Shown here one piece after another: positions 46,251 to 57,589 of a stretch of DNA of 64,000 bases. Source of the DNA: Theropithecus gelada. Taxonomy: Eukaryota > Chordata > Mammalia > Primates > Cercopithecidae. The translations under genes and the position numbers were made by a program. Every line of letters starts with the position of its first letter. The first letter of the stretch is position 1. Under the pieces are notes generated by a model, which was not told where the DNA came from, ran no database searches, and saw only the letters and a program-made list of their open reading frames with translations. The stretch covers positions 87,775,783 through 87,839,782 of the forward strand of contig NC_037668.1 of assembly GCF_003255815.1 (NCBI RefSeq), read 5' to 3'.

Positions 46251-46523
46251 ATGTACTGCATTCATCTTTAAGGGCTACCACTAGAGAATGTCTCATGATA
46301 AAATAAAACTTGGAGAATTGTGCCTTTTATGATCTAACTGGCCTAAAAGAATAGCCATTAACGTGATTCTCACTCCCATTTTTCCTTCACTGGGGAGCTA
46401 TTTACATTTCTGAGAGAAATGAGATGAAACCCAACAAGCAAACCACTCAAACTAGGCAGCATAGTCAACAATAGCTGTGAAAAATGGAAGGTCTCTCTGG
46501 AGCGAAAAAATAATGGAACTCAC

Positions 46524-46588
46524 CTGTAGGCAAATCAGATAACAAATCAGAAGAAGCTGTGCTCAGCATCGCAACAAAATTCTGCCAT
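46524..46588 (-). CDS. C1orf87: C1orf87 internal exon
   Basis: A 65-nt minus-strand exon with acceptor TTCTTGCGCAG and strong donor CTACAG|GTGAGT. One base completes a Lys codon, then 21 codons read WQNFVAMLSTASSDLLSDLPT, and a final G begins the Gly codon of the next exon. WQNFVAML resembles the hydrophobic exiting helix of an EF-hand pair. The Ser/Asp stretch probably leads into the linker. Confidence 0.82.
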
Positions 46589-46679
46589 CTGCGCAAGAAA
46601 AGGAAACAAAAATTGGTGATCAATATCATTGCCCTGAAAGAATGTCCAGTGAAGCTCTGTTTATATTGGTAGTGATACT

Positions 46680-47290
46680 GAATAAGCTTCTTGATACTTC
46701 TATCATTTAGGGTCCAATGCAGGAAACAGAAGCTACTTTATATATGTCTATTAAAAAGGGCTTTGATATAGGGAATTACTGCAAAACCATTAGAACAGAA
46801 GCTGGAGTGCGCTGCTAAGTTTAGGGTCAGACCTTAGCAGATGTGGTCCAGAGATTAGGGAACACCAGGAAAATCTGGCTGATGTCTCAGTTGCCCCTAG
46901 CTATGAAGTTGTCATCAGGCAGTACAAACTGCTTTCTGGCCACTGGAAAAACAAACACTTGCCAGTTTCTGGGGTTGTTACTGCTGTAGATATAAACAGA
47001 TAGACAAACAAACAAACAAACAAACAGTCTCCGTGCCACTGGCCTCTCCCCACTGCTTCTGACTTTCAAATTTTATGAAATTGCATCTCACTGATCTTAA
47101 GACAGGTCTAGAACTTTGTGTCAAGAGGGTTTCAGAAAAGTTCTTTTTAGCCTTCACAAGTATGGAAAGCATTACAACACAGAAAAAAAACATAGAAGGG
47201 GATAAATATGGGTGCTGAATGCAAGAACACAATAGTCAGTGAATTCCCAAATGGAAATTACATTGAGTAATATGTCTGCAAGTGACAACC
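46680..47290. other. Possible old repeat, unassigned
   Basis: TTTAGGGTCCAATGCAGGAA and CTTTGATATAGGGAATTACT recall an ancient repeat beginning with a 'caggaaacagaagcc' phrase. The family is not named. It contains an (ACAA)n run at 47002-47026. Confidence 0.35.
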
Positions 47291-48774
47291 AGGTAATTTA
47301 AAGCTTAAAAAGTACTTTAGCAAAGCTTTGACATTGAAAACTACTTATATTTGCTTGCCCAGCATCCATTCTCCATTTATATATAAATATACTCTTCTCT
47401 GGGGTGACAGCTACTGGTTTCCTTTTGGATACTGTGTAGATGGGACCATGGTATGGTCAAAGTCCCATACCCTGCCCTAGCCAACGTTGTGATCTCAATC
47501 TATTTATCCCTTCCTCTCTTCTTCCCTCCCTTGCTTCTTCTCTCTCTCCCACTGTCTCTGCCTCTATCTCTGCCTTAATGTTTGGTTCTAGTCCTTCCTG
47601 AAGTTTTATTTTTCTCCGATTATTGTGTTAATTCATAACCTTTGAAAATATTTCTTTTTGCTTGTGTTAGCAAAAGACAGTTTCTGTTGCTAGCAACCAA
47701 ATATCAACTAAGTATCTTTATCTTTCTCCGTCTTGTCCATTAGAAGAAGTCAAGTAAAAATGAAGAGCAAGTTGGGAAATATATAGGCTTGGTTTTTAAA
47801 GAAAAGTTCTAATGTCATATGACTTTATTTTCTTTAAATAAAATGATGAGTTAAATAGGTAACTAGTTTATTTTTCTTAGACTTCATGAAGCCTTTCCTA
47901 TATATGACATAATGTTTAGAGAAATTATTTGGTCAGGATAAGTATGATATTGGGCTTTGAACATGTGGCCTCCAGAGTTTCATGCCACTTTGGGCACATG
48001 AATAGACAGATAAGTGATGGATATGCAGGACTGCCAGTCAGATAAGCTGATGACTATATCAGATGCTGCAGGTCTAGGCAGATAAGAGAAAGTTGAACAA
48101 GAAGTAGCAAGCACTCTTAAGGAATATTAATCATTATATAAAGATCTGACATTAGCACAGATCTGCAAATAAACTACAGTAGAGGCATCTCCTGTCTTCT
48201 ACACTTCTTGCAATTTCTTTCCAGACTATTTTAAGTCCAGGTTTATGGCTGCAGCACCTTCTGACCCTTTGATTAAAAAAAAATTAACCATAAAACAGCA
48301 ACAACAATAAGAACCTAGATCCATTAATATTTACACATTACACAACATTTATTTTTTCAGAGATGTTAGGAGTTATCAGGTAGTGTTCTCTTAGATATCA
48401 GGTATGATATGAGATAAGGCCTTTGCATAAAATGACACCAGAAAATTTCCTGCCCATTCCTGATTATATGCTGACAGCGGGGGAAGCAGGTTGACGGAAA
48501 ATTTTTTAATGATTGAATTTGGATATTGCCTGATTTGAATGGTATAGGACTTACATGACCAACACAATTTTTAAGATCCTTCTGACAAAATATTTCTTTT
48601 CTCCCACATTCTTTACATTACCCCAAGACCTTCAAAGTGCTGTTCACAACTTAAATTGGGAGTGGGTTCTAGTTGCCATAACAGGCACTATAATTCTAAT
48701 AACAAAAGTAGGTACCAAAACTCCAGTGTCAAGCCAGACAGGTCAGGACTGGAGGACAAGTTCTGTGAGCCTGA

Positions 48775-49000
48775 TTCTAGATTTCAGGCAGACCTGATTT
48801 CAAATCCCACTTTAACTGAGTTTTTCAAGTTAAAATGGCATGGAGTGAATATTCTGAGTACTTTTTGTGCATTATCTCATTTAATCGAGACAACCATCTT
48901 ATGGGGCAGGTAAGTGACTTGCCCAAGGGCACAAGGATCAATGGGACAGCCAGGATTTATGCCCTGGCTCCAAATCTATCTGAACATAATGTAACTTGAC
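48775..49000 (-). mobile_element. MIR, antisense, next to a + MIR stub
   Basis: CATTATCTCATTTAATCGAG, then GACTTGCCCAAGGGCACAAG and GCCCTGGCTCCAAATCTATC. At 48775-48830 a + MIR piece is visible (GACCTGATTTCAAATCCCAC). Confidence 0.75.
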
Positions 49001-49089
49001 TTCAGTTATATTTCTGTGATCTCTGCAGTTCCATGGACACGGCTGTAGTGTCTCTTGACATTTATTATTGCAGAAGTCTGGTGTCAGTC

Positions 49090-49700
49090 TGATTTTTGGT
49101 CATTTATAATTAATTTTTTCTTTGTTTGCTTTGGTTTAGTTTTATTGGGTTTTTGGCCTGGATCCCTGAATAATTGCCTTTGTCTTTATAATATAAAAGT
49201 TTTGTTGGAATGATGTGCATACATTTTTTCTTAATTGAGCTTATGTCACACTGAGTCCCTTCAATCTCTACAGCTGTACAAGCTCTGCAAAGTTTCTTCA
49301 GTTGGGACTTCCATTTTTATTTCTTTTTCCATTCTTTCTAGTTTTCTTTTTAATAATACCAAAGAAATCTCTATTTCTGAGGTTGAATCTCTATTCTTCT
49401 TCTTTTATATCTACTATCCTCATTTTCTTCTTTGCTATTTTCCTCTAGATTTTGTAAAAGCCTCTTAAATTTGACATTATATATTGATTCCTGGTTACCT
49501 CTTAATTCTGCTATGGAAATTTTAGTTTTCTTGAAACCATCCATATTTACCAAAATTCTTTCTAGTTTCCTCTGTTCATGTTTTGTGCTTTTTAAGTTTC
49601 ATTTTTGCGTCCTTTTAATCTCATTATGTTGATTACTTTCCAATTCATTTCAGTAGAGGACATGGCTTCTTATACTCTACAAAAAAATCAATGGTTTTCT
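49090..49700. other. T-rich stretch, possible antisense L1
   Basis: The strong T/A bias and phrases such as GCTATGGAAATTTTAGTTTT recall the reversed 5' part of an old L1, but I cannot confirm it. Confidence 0.3.
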
Positions 49701-50849
49701 AAATTTTTCTTAGAGTAGATCAATTTAAAAGGTCTGTTGAGATTTGGAGCCTGCAGAATTGTGGCTCCCTTTCCATGTTTTGTAGTGTGTGTGTTTTTTA
49801 AAAATTAGGTATTATGCTTCAAATGAGTATCTATTCGTGTTCAGTAAAACCCAGCAGATGAGTTGCATTGATTTCCTTTGGCCTTGCTCACTGCTCGCTA
49901 GACCGGAAGTCAAGGGCAGATGACAACTTTCATCCACTCCTGGTGCCTCTCAGGCATACACCTGGTACACCTTGATAGGGCAGAGATAGGATCTTCTCGC
50001 TACATTTGTTGTATATCGCATACCCCATATTGGTATAGTATGCCATAAGCTAATGCTCCTCATCATATACAACAGACAGTGATCTTCCTCTCTGTACTAA
50101 CCTCTACAACTTTATTATCAGATATTACCTTCATCAGATGCAAGCATCATAGTCATATTTTCCCTTTCCCACCTTGCTTACTTCAACTTTCTGCTGTCAT
50201 TCTTGATAGTTGAGCTCTCCAAATAGGCACAGAAGAGTTGTGTGTGATTAAGTATACATGAGTGTATCCTTGGGCAGGGGAGGGAGGGAAAGGAGACGTG
50301 GGAACCATAGTGCTCAGGCTGCACAAGAAAACAGCACTTGTGTAATTTTCTTGTTGGTCAATACTTAGGTCCCCAAATCAAGGGGAAGATTATGGTGAAA
50401 GGATAAAGTATTTTCTGTTTTCTGCACTTCTTATAGGTGGATAGGGCACAGCTTGGGGCGTGCAACTCATTTATTTTCCCACATTCCATTTATTATAGTT
50501 AGTGAAGAATTTTTTTGGTACATTTTGACACTAGAGTCCCTATTAGTCAGTTTTTGCTACTCCTGTATTGTTTGTCTCTTTCCTTCTTCATAGAAATTTT
50601 AGTTAGGGGTTGTTAGGCAGATGTTATTTTATACAAAAAGCCTCATACATTAGAAAACCAAACAAACCTAAATGCACTAAACACACAAAATGTAGGCTAT
50701 TTTACTGGAACATCCTTGTAACACTGATGAAGGTAGTTTCAGCTGGCATGCTGTTCTGTGAGGGTTATGAAGGCTTAAGTCAAAAGGTTTGCTGGTGTTC
50801 ACCTCCTAAGCCCATTACCTTTTTGCCTCCTGAAATGTATGTTCCAGCC

Positions 50850-50995
50850 ATAATGAACAGTATGTAGTTCACCAAACTTATTTTTGCTTGGCTTTTGTCT
50901 CAGCACATACGGCTCCTTATCTCTGAAATACTCTTCCCTGTCCCTTACCTGGTTAGCTCCTACAAATCCCACCAAGCTCAGCTGAGACATAGTAT
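50850..50995 (+). mobile_element. L2 fragment
   Basis: CTGAAATACTCTTCCCTGTC, then CACCAAGCTCAGCTGAGACA. Confidence 0.6.
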
Positions 50996-51194
50996 AGAAT
51001 ATTGATAAAGAGTCAGCTCTGTTCAGACTGCCAGGATCAGAAATTAAGTCCCATGATTTGAAGAATTGCCTTCAGAATCCTGTAATCTTCTACTTCAGTC
51101 AAGGGAAACAAAATATGCCAGAAGGAGGAGTCAGACAGGAGGATTACTGAAGAGGCCTTTAGCCTTCAGGGACTATATTAGTTTGCTGGGGTTG

Positions 51195-51553
51195 TGTTAT
51201 GGTCTAAATGTTTATATCTCCCCCACATTCATGTACTGAAATCCTCACTCTCATGGTATTAGGAGCTATGGTCTTAGGAAAGTGATTAGGCCATGGAGGG
51301 CAGAGCCCTCATGCATACGATTAGTATTCTTATAAAGGAGGCCTAAGAGAGACCTTTTTCTGCTTTCACCATAGGAGGTCACAGTGAAAAAAACATCTGT
51401 CTCTAAGGAAGTGGACCCTTACCAAACACTAAATCTGCTTGTGTCTTGATCTTGGACTTCCTGACCTCCAGAAATCTGAGAAATAAATTTATGTTTTTTA
51501 TAAACCACCAAGTCAATAATATTCTGTTATGGCAGTCCAAATGGTCTCAGACA
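51195..51553 (+). mobile_element. MaLR LTR (MLT1A/MST-type) nested in MLT1
   Basis: Starts TGTTATGGTCTAAATGTTTA and ends GGTCTCAGACA, with AGTGATTAGGCCATGGAGGG and TTGATCTTGGACTTCCTGAC inside. It is flanked by a 5-bp duplication GGTTG / GGCTG. Confidence 0.88.
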
Positions 51554-51858
51554 GGCTGCCATAACAAAATACCGCAGATCACATGGCTTAAACAACGGAA
51601 ATTTATTTTCTCACAGTTCTGGAGGCTGGAAGTCCAAGATCAAGGTGTCAGTAGGTTTAGTTTCTTCCAAGGCCTCTCTCCTTGGCTTGCAGATGGCCAC
51701 TTTCTTGCTGTGTTCTCTGTGCATGGTCTTTCCTCTGTGCACGTACATCCCTGATGTCTCTTTGTGTCTCCAAATGTCCACTTCCTATAAGGACACCCTT
51801 CAGATTGGATTAGAACCCAAACTAACAGTCTCATTTTAACTCAGTTATCACTTCTTTA

Positions 51859-52153
51859 TTTTTAGTTTTAGGGGGACAGAGTCTCACTTTGTCACCTAGG
51901 CTGGAGTGCAGTGGTACGATCTCAGCTCACTACAAACTCTCCTTCCTAGGTTCAAGCAATTCTCATGCCTCAGCCTCGAGAGTAGCTGGGACTGCAGGCA
52001 TGTGCCACCATGCCAGCTAATTTTTGTATTTTTAGTAGAGGCAGGGTTTTCCCAGGTTGGCCAGGCTGGTGTTGAACTCCTGACCTCAAGTGATCTGCTC
52101 ACCTCCGCCTCCCAAAGTGTTGGGATTACAGGCATAAGCCACCATAACCAGCC
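51859..52153 (-). mobile_element. AluS-type, full length, nested in MLT1
   Basis: GACAGAGTCTCACTTTGTCA through GGCATAAGCCACCATAACCA. An exact 13-bp duplication TATCACTTCTTTA lies at 51846-51858 and 52154-52166. Confidence 0.96.
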
Positions 52154-52299
52154 TATCACTTCTTTAAAAGGCCCTCCAAATATAGCCATATTCTGAAGTA
52201 CTAGGGATTAACACTTCAATATGTGAACTTTGGAGGGATACAATTCAGCCTTTAACAGCCCTAACAGAAGGAAGAGTCAAAGAAGCCTAACTTTTGAGA

Positions 52300-52412
52300 G
52301 TTAGCCAAGCCAAGGAGAGAGGCCTTCGAAGAAACTAAACCTACTGACACCTTGATCTTGGACTTCTAGCCTCCACAACTGTGAGAAAATAAATCTCTGT
52401 TGTTTAAGCCAT
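52300..52412 (+). mobile_element. MLT1-type LTR, 3' piece
   Basis: GCCAAGGAGAGAGGCCTTCG, CACCTTGATCTTGGACTTCT and CCACAACTGTGAGAAAATAA. Opposite orientation to the MLT1 just before it. Confidence 0.87.
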
Positions 52413-52684
52413 GTGATCTGGTAAGGAAAGGTTGCTTCCAAACTCTGGGCTTCTTTGGATAATACCTGCCCCTGGAGCTTAAATGTTTCCCTCTTTGGTA
52501 TTCATACCTTACATTCCTCCTGGGTCCTGGAGGAGGGGGCAAGAGATACTAAACTGAAATCTAGAATTCTCTTTAGCATCAAGCCCAAGGGTGAAGCCAG
52601 CTCTGGAACTTAGGCAGTTTGGCTAAAGCCTCTGTGCCTAGCCATTCTCTTATAAGCTGAGTTTCACAGGACTTGTAGGAGACT

Positions 52685-52892
52685 CAGTGTAGTGTAGTGA
52701 CCAAGAGACGAGACTGAAGGTAGAGAGCCTACATTTGACTTAGACTTATTGATGAATTCATTTATTACTTGTGTATTGGTTTTAGCCTCTCTGTGCCTCT
52801 GTGCCTCAGTTTCCTCACTTGAAAAATAATATACCTACTTCATGGAAAAATTGTAATAATTAAAAGAGTTAATATTTATAAAGCACTTATTA
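52685..52892 (+). mobile_element. MIR
   Basis: GTGTAGTGTAGTGACCAAGA, CTGTGCCTCAGTTTCCTCAC and AATAATTAAAAGAGTTAATA. Confidence 0.87.
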
Positions 52893-54589
52893 TTATTTTC
52901 TGGAAGAGAAAAGGCAGCAGGTCTGATTTCTAAGGCACAGCCAATGGGCAGATCTATACCATATCTCTAATAGCTTGCTACCTAACACTTTTCCTATTCC
53001 CTTTATAAGTAATTGCTGAATCAGACACCTCATGTTTCCTTCATCTTCTAAAATCCTCTGGTTGTTTCTGGGATTAGCAAAACCAGTCTTTTTCAACTTA
53101 ATTGCACTCTCAATAATGGGCCAGATGTGTATGATAAGTCCTGCTTGTGGCTGTGTCAATTGCTCCCCTCTATTCATGAAGCTTCCATAGCAGCTTTATT
53201 ATTTATCCTTTCCCCCAACACAATTTGGCTTGTGTGCATGTGTTTTAAACTGGTTTGAAGCATTTAATTTTGCCAATACAATTTTAGAGTATTAGTTTGC
53301 CTCCTGTTCTCTCTCTGCCCTCCTTAATTACCATTTATTGCAAAGTCACACAGAAACATTAAATGCTAATTCTGATTTACATGTTTCTGGCCAAGAACAC
53401 GGATAATAATTTCCATCCAACACAACCTGAACTCATTTTACATAAGGGTGATTCAGAGTAGAGATTTGAAATCGTAATCAAGTCTTTCTCAAAATCGCCT
53501 TATCCTGGCAGTCATTCACTAATGTCTCTGCTAATTGGTAGGCAAATGGCAAAAAACCAAATCTCAATGTTAAAACAACAACAACAACAACTTTGTAACA
53601 GGGTTTGTGAAATTGCTCCTCTCGTCAACTGTTACAACATGACAGTTTAAGGAGGAAACACAACTCATTTTATTTGGTTAGATGGGGCTAATCCCACATC
53701 ACCATAATCCCTCCTGATGTTTTATTGATTCTAAAGGACATTTAGTCAGGAAGCAGCTCAGCACTAGAATCCTGCTAATTAGCAAGCAGCCACATTCCAA
53801 ATGGGTTCCCAATTGAACAGCAGATTAATGGATAATATGTACTAAAATAATGATTCGTGCATTCAGCTTCTAAAATGTGTGTCTAAATTGCATCTTTAAT
53901 CTCTTAAGGATATAGGTTTGCGTACAAAGCCCTTAACAAAACGGATTTAATTCAACAAAAGAAGCTTTAGCCAATGACTGTTTAGGGATGAAACAGGTTT
54001 ATTTCTTATAAATGCAATTCTTTTTTAGTTCTTACGGTTTTGATATCCTTGAACATTTAAAAGACAAAGACAGGTGAGTAAAGAAATCAGTGTGCTTCTC
54101 TGATCTGCACAAAAACAGTGAGAAACTGAGAGTGTTGATAGGATAATAAGTAGCTTAACCTTATTTGCTCCCCATTTTCTTTTGGTCTCATATTCCTAAT
54201 TCTTGGAATCTTGGTTCTGGATCTCAATTTTTAATCAACAAACATCTATTGAGTCTCTACTATGTATAAGTATAATGTGAGCTTTGATACTTGCTTTTTC
54301 TTCCTTTAGATTGGTGCCTTTTTGGTATTAATTTTAGTCTTGCGATTTTCTACTCAGCTCTTAGCTCAGTTTTCTGCGTTTCCAGCTTAGCCACACCCCT
54401 CTCGTTCATCCAACCACCCCCAAGGTTTTAAAGAAGGCAGACTCTCATGTCCAAAGCTGGCATAGTGGAAATTCATTGACTAAGCTCAGTATCATAACCT
54501 CATTATTCATATGTTCATTGATTGATGTGCCTCATAACCTTTACCCTTCATTTTTCTGTATTGCTCCATGTGATATGCCATATATTCTA
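52893..54589. other. Long repeat-free intronic stretch
   Basis: About 1.7 kb without a clear repeat, apart from (CAA)n at 53574-53591. The texture at 53380-53960 (AATTAGCAAGCAG, ACAGCAGATTAATGG) suggests a conserved non-coding element. Confidence 0.35.
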
Positions 54590-54740
54590 ACTTAGGTATT
54601 ATTTATCTTTCCCATTAGAATATCAGTTTCATGAGCAAAGGGGTTTTGTTTTTTTCATATCTATATTCCTAGTGTGTAAGAGTAGTGCTTGGTATGTAGT
54701 AGGTACCCAGTAAATGCTTGCTAAATAAATGAATAAGTAA
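54590..54740 (+). mobile_element. L2 3' end
   Basis: CCCATTAGAATATCAGTTTC, GGTATGTAGTAGGTACCCAG and AATGCTTGCTAAATAAATGA. Confidence 0.8.
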
Positions 54741-54778
54741 ATTCCTCAAACATTTACTGTGTACCTATCATGTGGCAA

Positions 54779-55157
54779 TGACATGGTTTGGCTTTGTGTC
54801 CCCACCCAAATCTAATGTCAAAGTGTATTCTCCATGTGTTGAAGGAGGGGCCTGGTGGCAGGTGACTGGATCATGGGGGCAGATTTCCCCCATGCTGTTC
54901 TCGTGATAGTTTTCACAAGATCGGATAGTTTAAAAGTGTGGCACATCCCCCTTCACTGTCTCTCTCTCTCTCCTGCTTTGCCATGGTAAGGTATGCTTGC
55001 TTTCCCTTTGCCTTTTGCCTTGATCGTTACGTTTCCTATGGCCTCTCAGCCATCCTTCCTGTTAAGCCTGTAAATCTATAAGTCAATTAAACCTCTTTTC
55101 TTCATAAATTACCCAGTCTCAGGTAGTTCCTTACAGCAATGTAAAAACAGACTGACA
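54779..55157 (+). mobile_element. 5' LTR of a THE1/MST (MaLR) element
   Basis: Starts TGACATGGTTTGGCTTTGTG and ends ACAGACTGACA. It has GGATCATGGGGGCAGATTTC and the AATTAAACC poly(A) region. 379 bp. Confidence 0.93.
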
Positions 55158-56785
55158 GAGAAAATTGGTACCAGGAGAGTGGGGCACTACTATAAAGATA
55201 CATGAAAATGTGGAAGTGACTTCCAAACTGGGTAATGGGCAAAGGTTGAAACATTTTGGAGGGCTCAGAAGAAGAGAGGAAGATGTGGGAAAAAAAATTT
55301 GAAACTTCCTAGAGACTTGTTGAATGGTTTTGATCAAAATGCTGACAGTGACATGGACAATGACGTCCAGGTTGAGGTGGTCTCAAATGAGAATGAGGAA
55401 CTTTTTGGGAAATGGAGTAAAGGTCCCTCTTTCTATGCTTTAGCAAAAAGACTGGCAATATTTTGCCCCTGCCTTAGAGATCTGTGGAACTTTGAACTTG
55501 AGAGAAGTGATTTAGGGTATCTAGCAGAAGAAATTTCTAAGCAGCAAAGCATTCAAGATGTGACCTGGTTGTGTCTAAAAATGTACAGTCATAAGCATTT
55601 ACAAAGAGATGGTCTAAAATTGCAATTTATGTTTAAAAGGGAAGCAGAGAAAAAAAGTTTGGAAAATTTGTAGCCTGACTATGAGGTAGAAAGGAAAAAC
55701 ACATTTTCTGGGGAGAAAGTCAAGCTGGCTGCAGAAATTTGCATAAGTGATGAGGAGCTATATATTAATAGCCAGGACAATGGGAAAAATGTCTCCAGGT
55801 CATTTCAGAGATCTTGGCAGCCCCTCCCATCACAGGCCTGGAGGCCTGGGAGGGAAAAATAGTTTCATGGACTGGGTCCAGGGCCCCACTGCTCTGTGTA
55901 GCCTCAGGACGTGGTGCCCTGCATCCCAGTTGCTCCAGCTCTAGCTGTGGCTGAAAGGGACCAAGGCACAGCACAAGCCATGGCTTCAGAGGGTGCAAGC
56001 CCCAAGACTTTGTAGCTTCCATGGAGTGTTGGGCCTGTGGATGTGCAGAAGGTAAGAGTTTGGGAGCCTTTGCCTAGATTTCAGAGGATGTATGGAAATG
56101 CCTGGATGTTCAGGCAGAAGTCTGCTGAAGGGGTGGAGCCCTAATGGAGAACCTCCACTAGGGCAGTACAGTGGGGAAATGTGGGATTGGAGCTCCTGTA
56201 CAGAGTCCCCACTAGGGGACTGCTAGTGGAGTTGTAAAAAGAGGGTGTACAGTCCTCCAGACCCCAGGATGGTAAATCCAGTGACAGCTTTCAACCATGT
56301 ACCTGGAAAAGCCACAGGCATTCAATGCAAGCTTGTGAAAGCAGCCAAAGGAGTTGTACCCTGAAGAACCACAGGGGCAGAGCTGCCCAAACCCTTAGGA
56401 ACCCACCCCTTGCATCAGTGTGCTCTGGATGTGAGACATAGAGTCAAAAGAAATTATTTTGGAGCTTTAAGATTTAATAACTGCCCTGGTGGGTTTTGGA
56501 CTTGCATGGGTACTGTAGCTCCTTTGTTTTGGCCCATTTCTTCCTTTTGGAATGGGAGCATTTACCCAATGCCTGTACCCCCACTGTATCTTGGAAGCAA
56601 CTGACTTGTTTTTGATTTTACAGGCTCATAGGTAGAAGAGATTTACCTTGTCTCAGATGAGACTTTGGACTTGGACTTTTGCATTAATGCTGGAATGAGT
56701 TAAGACTTTAGGGGACTGTTGGGAAGGCATGATTGGTTTCGAAATGTAAAAAGAACATGAGACTTGGGAGGACCTGGGGGCAGAA
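55158..56785 (+). mobile_element. Internal region of the THE1/MST element
   Basis: Begins with the MaLR primer-binding region (AAATTGGTACCAGGAGAGTG) and ends with a purine-rich tract before the 3' LTR (GACCTGGGGGCAGAATG). A 124-codon frame at 55299-55673 is a remnant in the usual THE1 internal ORF position. The rest has no long frame, and no pol or env is present, as is normal for MaLR. Inactive old endogenous retrovirus-like DNA. Confidence 0.88.
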
Positions 56786-57240
56786 TGATATTGCTTGACT
56801 CTGTGTCCCTACCCAAATCTCATGTCAAATTGTAATCTCCATGTACTGAAGGAAGGGCCTAGTGGGAGGTGATTGGGTCATGAGGGCGGATTTCCCCCAT
56901 GCTGTTCTCATGATGGTGAGTGAGTTCTCATGAGGTTTGATGGTTTAAAACTGCACATGTACCCTAGAACTTAAAGTATAATTAAAAAATCAAAACAAAA
57001 CAAAACAAAAAAACTGTGGCACTTCCCCCCTCGCTGTCTCTCTTTCTCTCTCTCCTGATTTGCCATGGTAAGACGTGTTTGCTTCCCCTTTGCCTTTCAC
57101 TGTGATTGTAAGTTTCCTGAGGCCTCCCATCCATTCTTACTGTACAGCCTACAGAACTATGAGTCAGTTAAACTTCTTTTCTTCAGAAATTACTCAGTCT
57201 CATGTAGTTCCTTATAGCACTGTGAGAACGGACTAATACA
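56786..57240 (+). mobile_element. 3' LTR of the THE1/MST element
   Basis: Starts TGATATTGCTTGACTCTGTG and ends GAGAACGGACTAATACA. It is longer than the 5' LTR because of a small L1 insert. The element is bounded by a 5-bp duplication, GGCAA before and GCCAA after. Confidence 0.93.
56954..57009 (+). mobile_element. 56-bp L1 3'-end insertion in the 3' LTR
   Basis: CACATGTACCCTAGAACTTA followed by AAGTATAATT is the very end of a primate L1, followed by an A-rich tail. AAAACTG repeats on both sides (56947-56953 and 57010-57016). The 5' LTR lacks this piece. Confidence 0.87.
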
Positions 57241-57589
57241 GCCAAGTACTAGGCTAGATGTTGGAAATATAGTGTGAGGAAAATAGTCATGCCCCTTGCT
57301 AGCATGGAGATCACTATGTAGACTTTAAACTAACAAATAACGCAAATACACACATAATTACAAATAGTGATAAGTGTTAGCAAATAAAATGACTGGGTGC
57401 CATGACAGAGTATAGCCCAAGGGACCTGATTTTGATGACTTGGGTAAGGAAGGCCTTCTTCAAGGTGCTCATGAGATAGGGACTGAGAAGAATTTATGTA
57501 TCTGCATCCCTGAGAATATTTTGAGGGATCACCCCTCTAATTCAATTCAATTCAATGTATCCCCAACCCCCAATTCAGTTCAAGTCAAT

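Larger units (their letters stand above)
38407..46523 (-). other. C1orf87: C1orf87 intron (8.1 kb)
   Basis: Intron with L2, MIR, a hAT-type MITE, an antisense L1 carrying an AluJ, two MLT1 LTRs and two dinucleotide repeats. The stretches 38910-39434, 39690-40320, 43830-44335 and 44770-45134 hold nothing I can identify. Confidence 0.8.
51174..52258 (-). mobile_element. MLT1-type LTR, antisense, split twice
   Basis: Pieces at 51174-51194, 51554-51858 and 52154-52258 read as one reversed MLT1: ATATTAGTTTGCTGGGG, GCTGCCATAACAAAATACCG, CACAGTTCTGGAGGCTGGAA, then ATTCTGAAGTACTAGGGATT. A second MaLR LTR and an Alu sit inside it. Confidence 0.9.
54741..57500 (-). mobile_element. L2, antisense, split by the THE1/MST element
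   Basis: 54741-54778 (CATTTACTGTGTACCTATCA) continues at 57236 (GCCAAGTACTAGGCTAGATG) and onward to about 57500 as one reversed L2 end once the LTR element is taken out. Confidence 0.75.

Noticed and set aside
55299..55673. 124-codon frame as a possible host gene
   Set aside because: Lies within the THE1/MST internal region between its two LTRs, so it is a remnant of that element rather than a separate gene.
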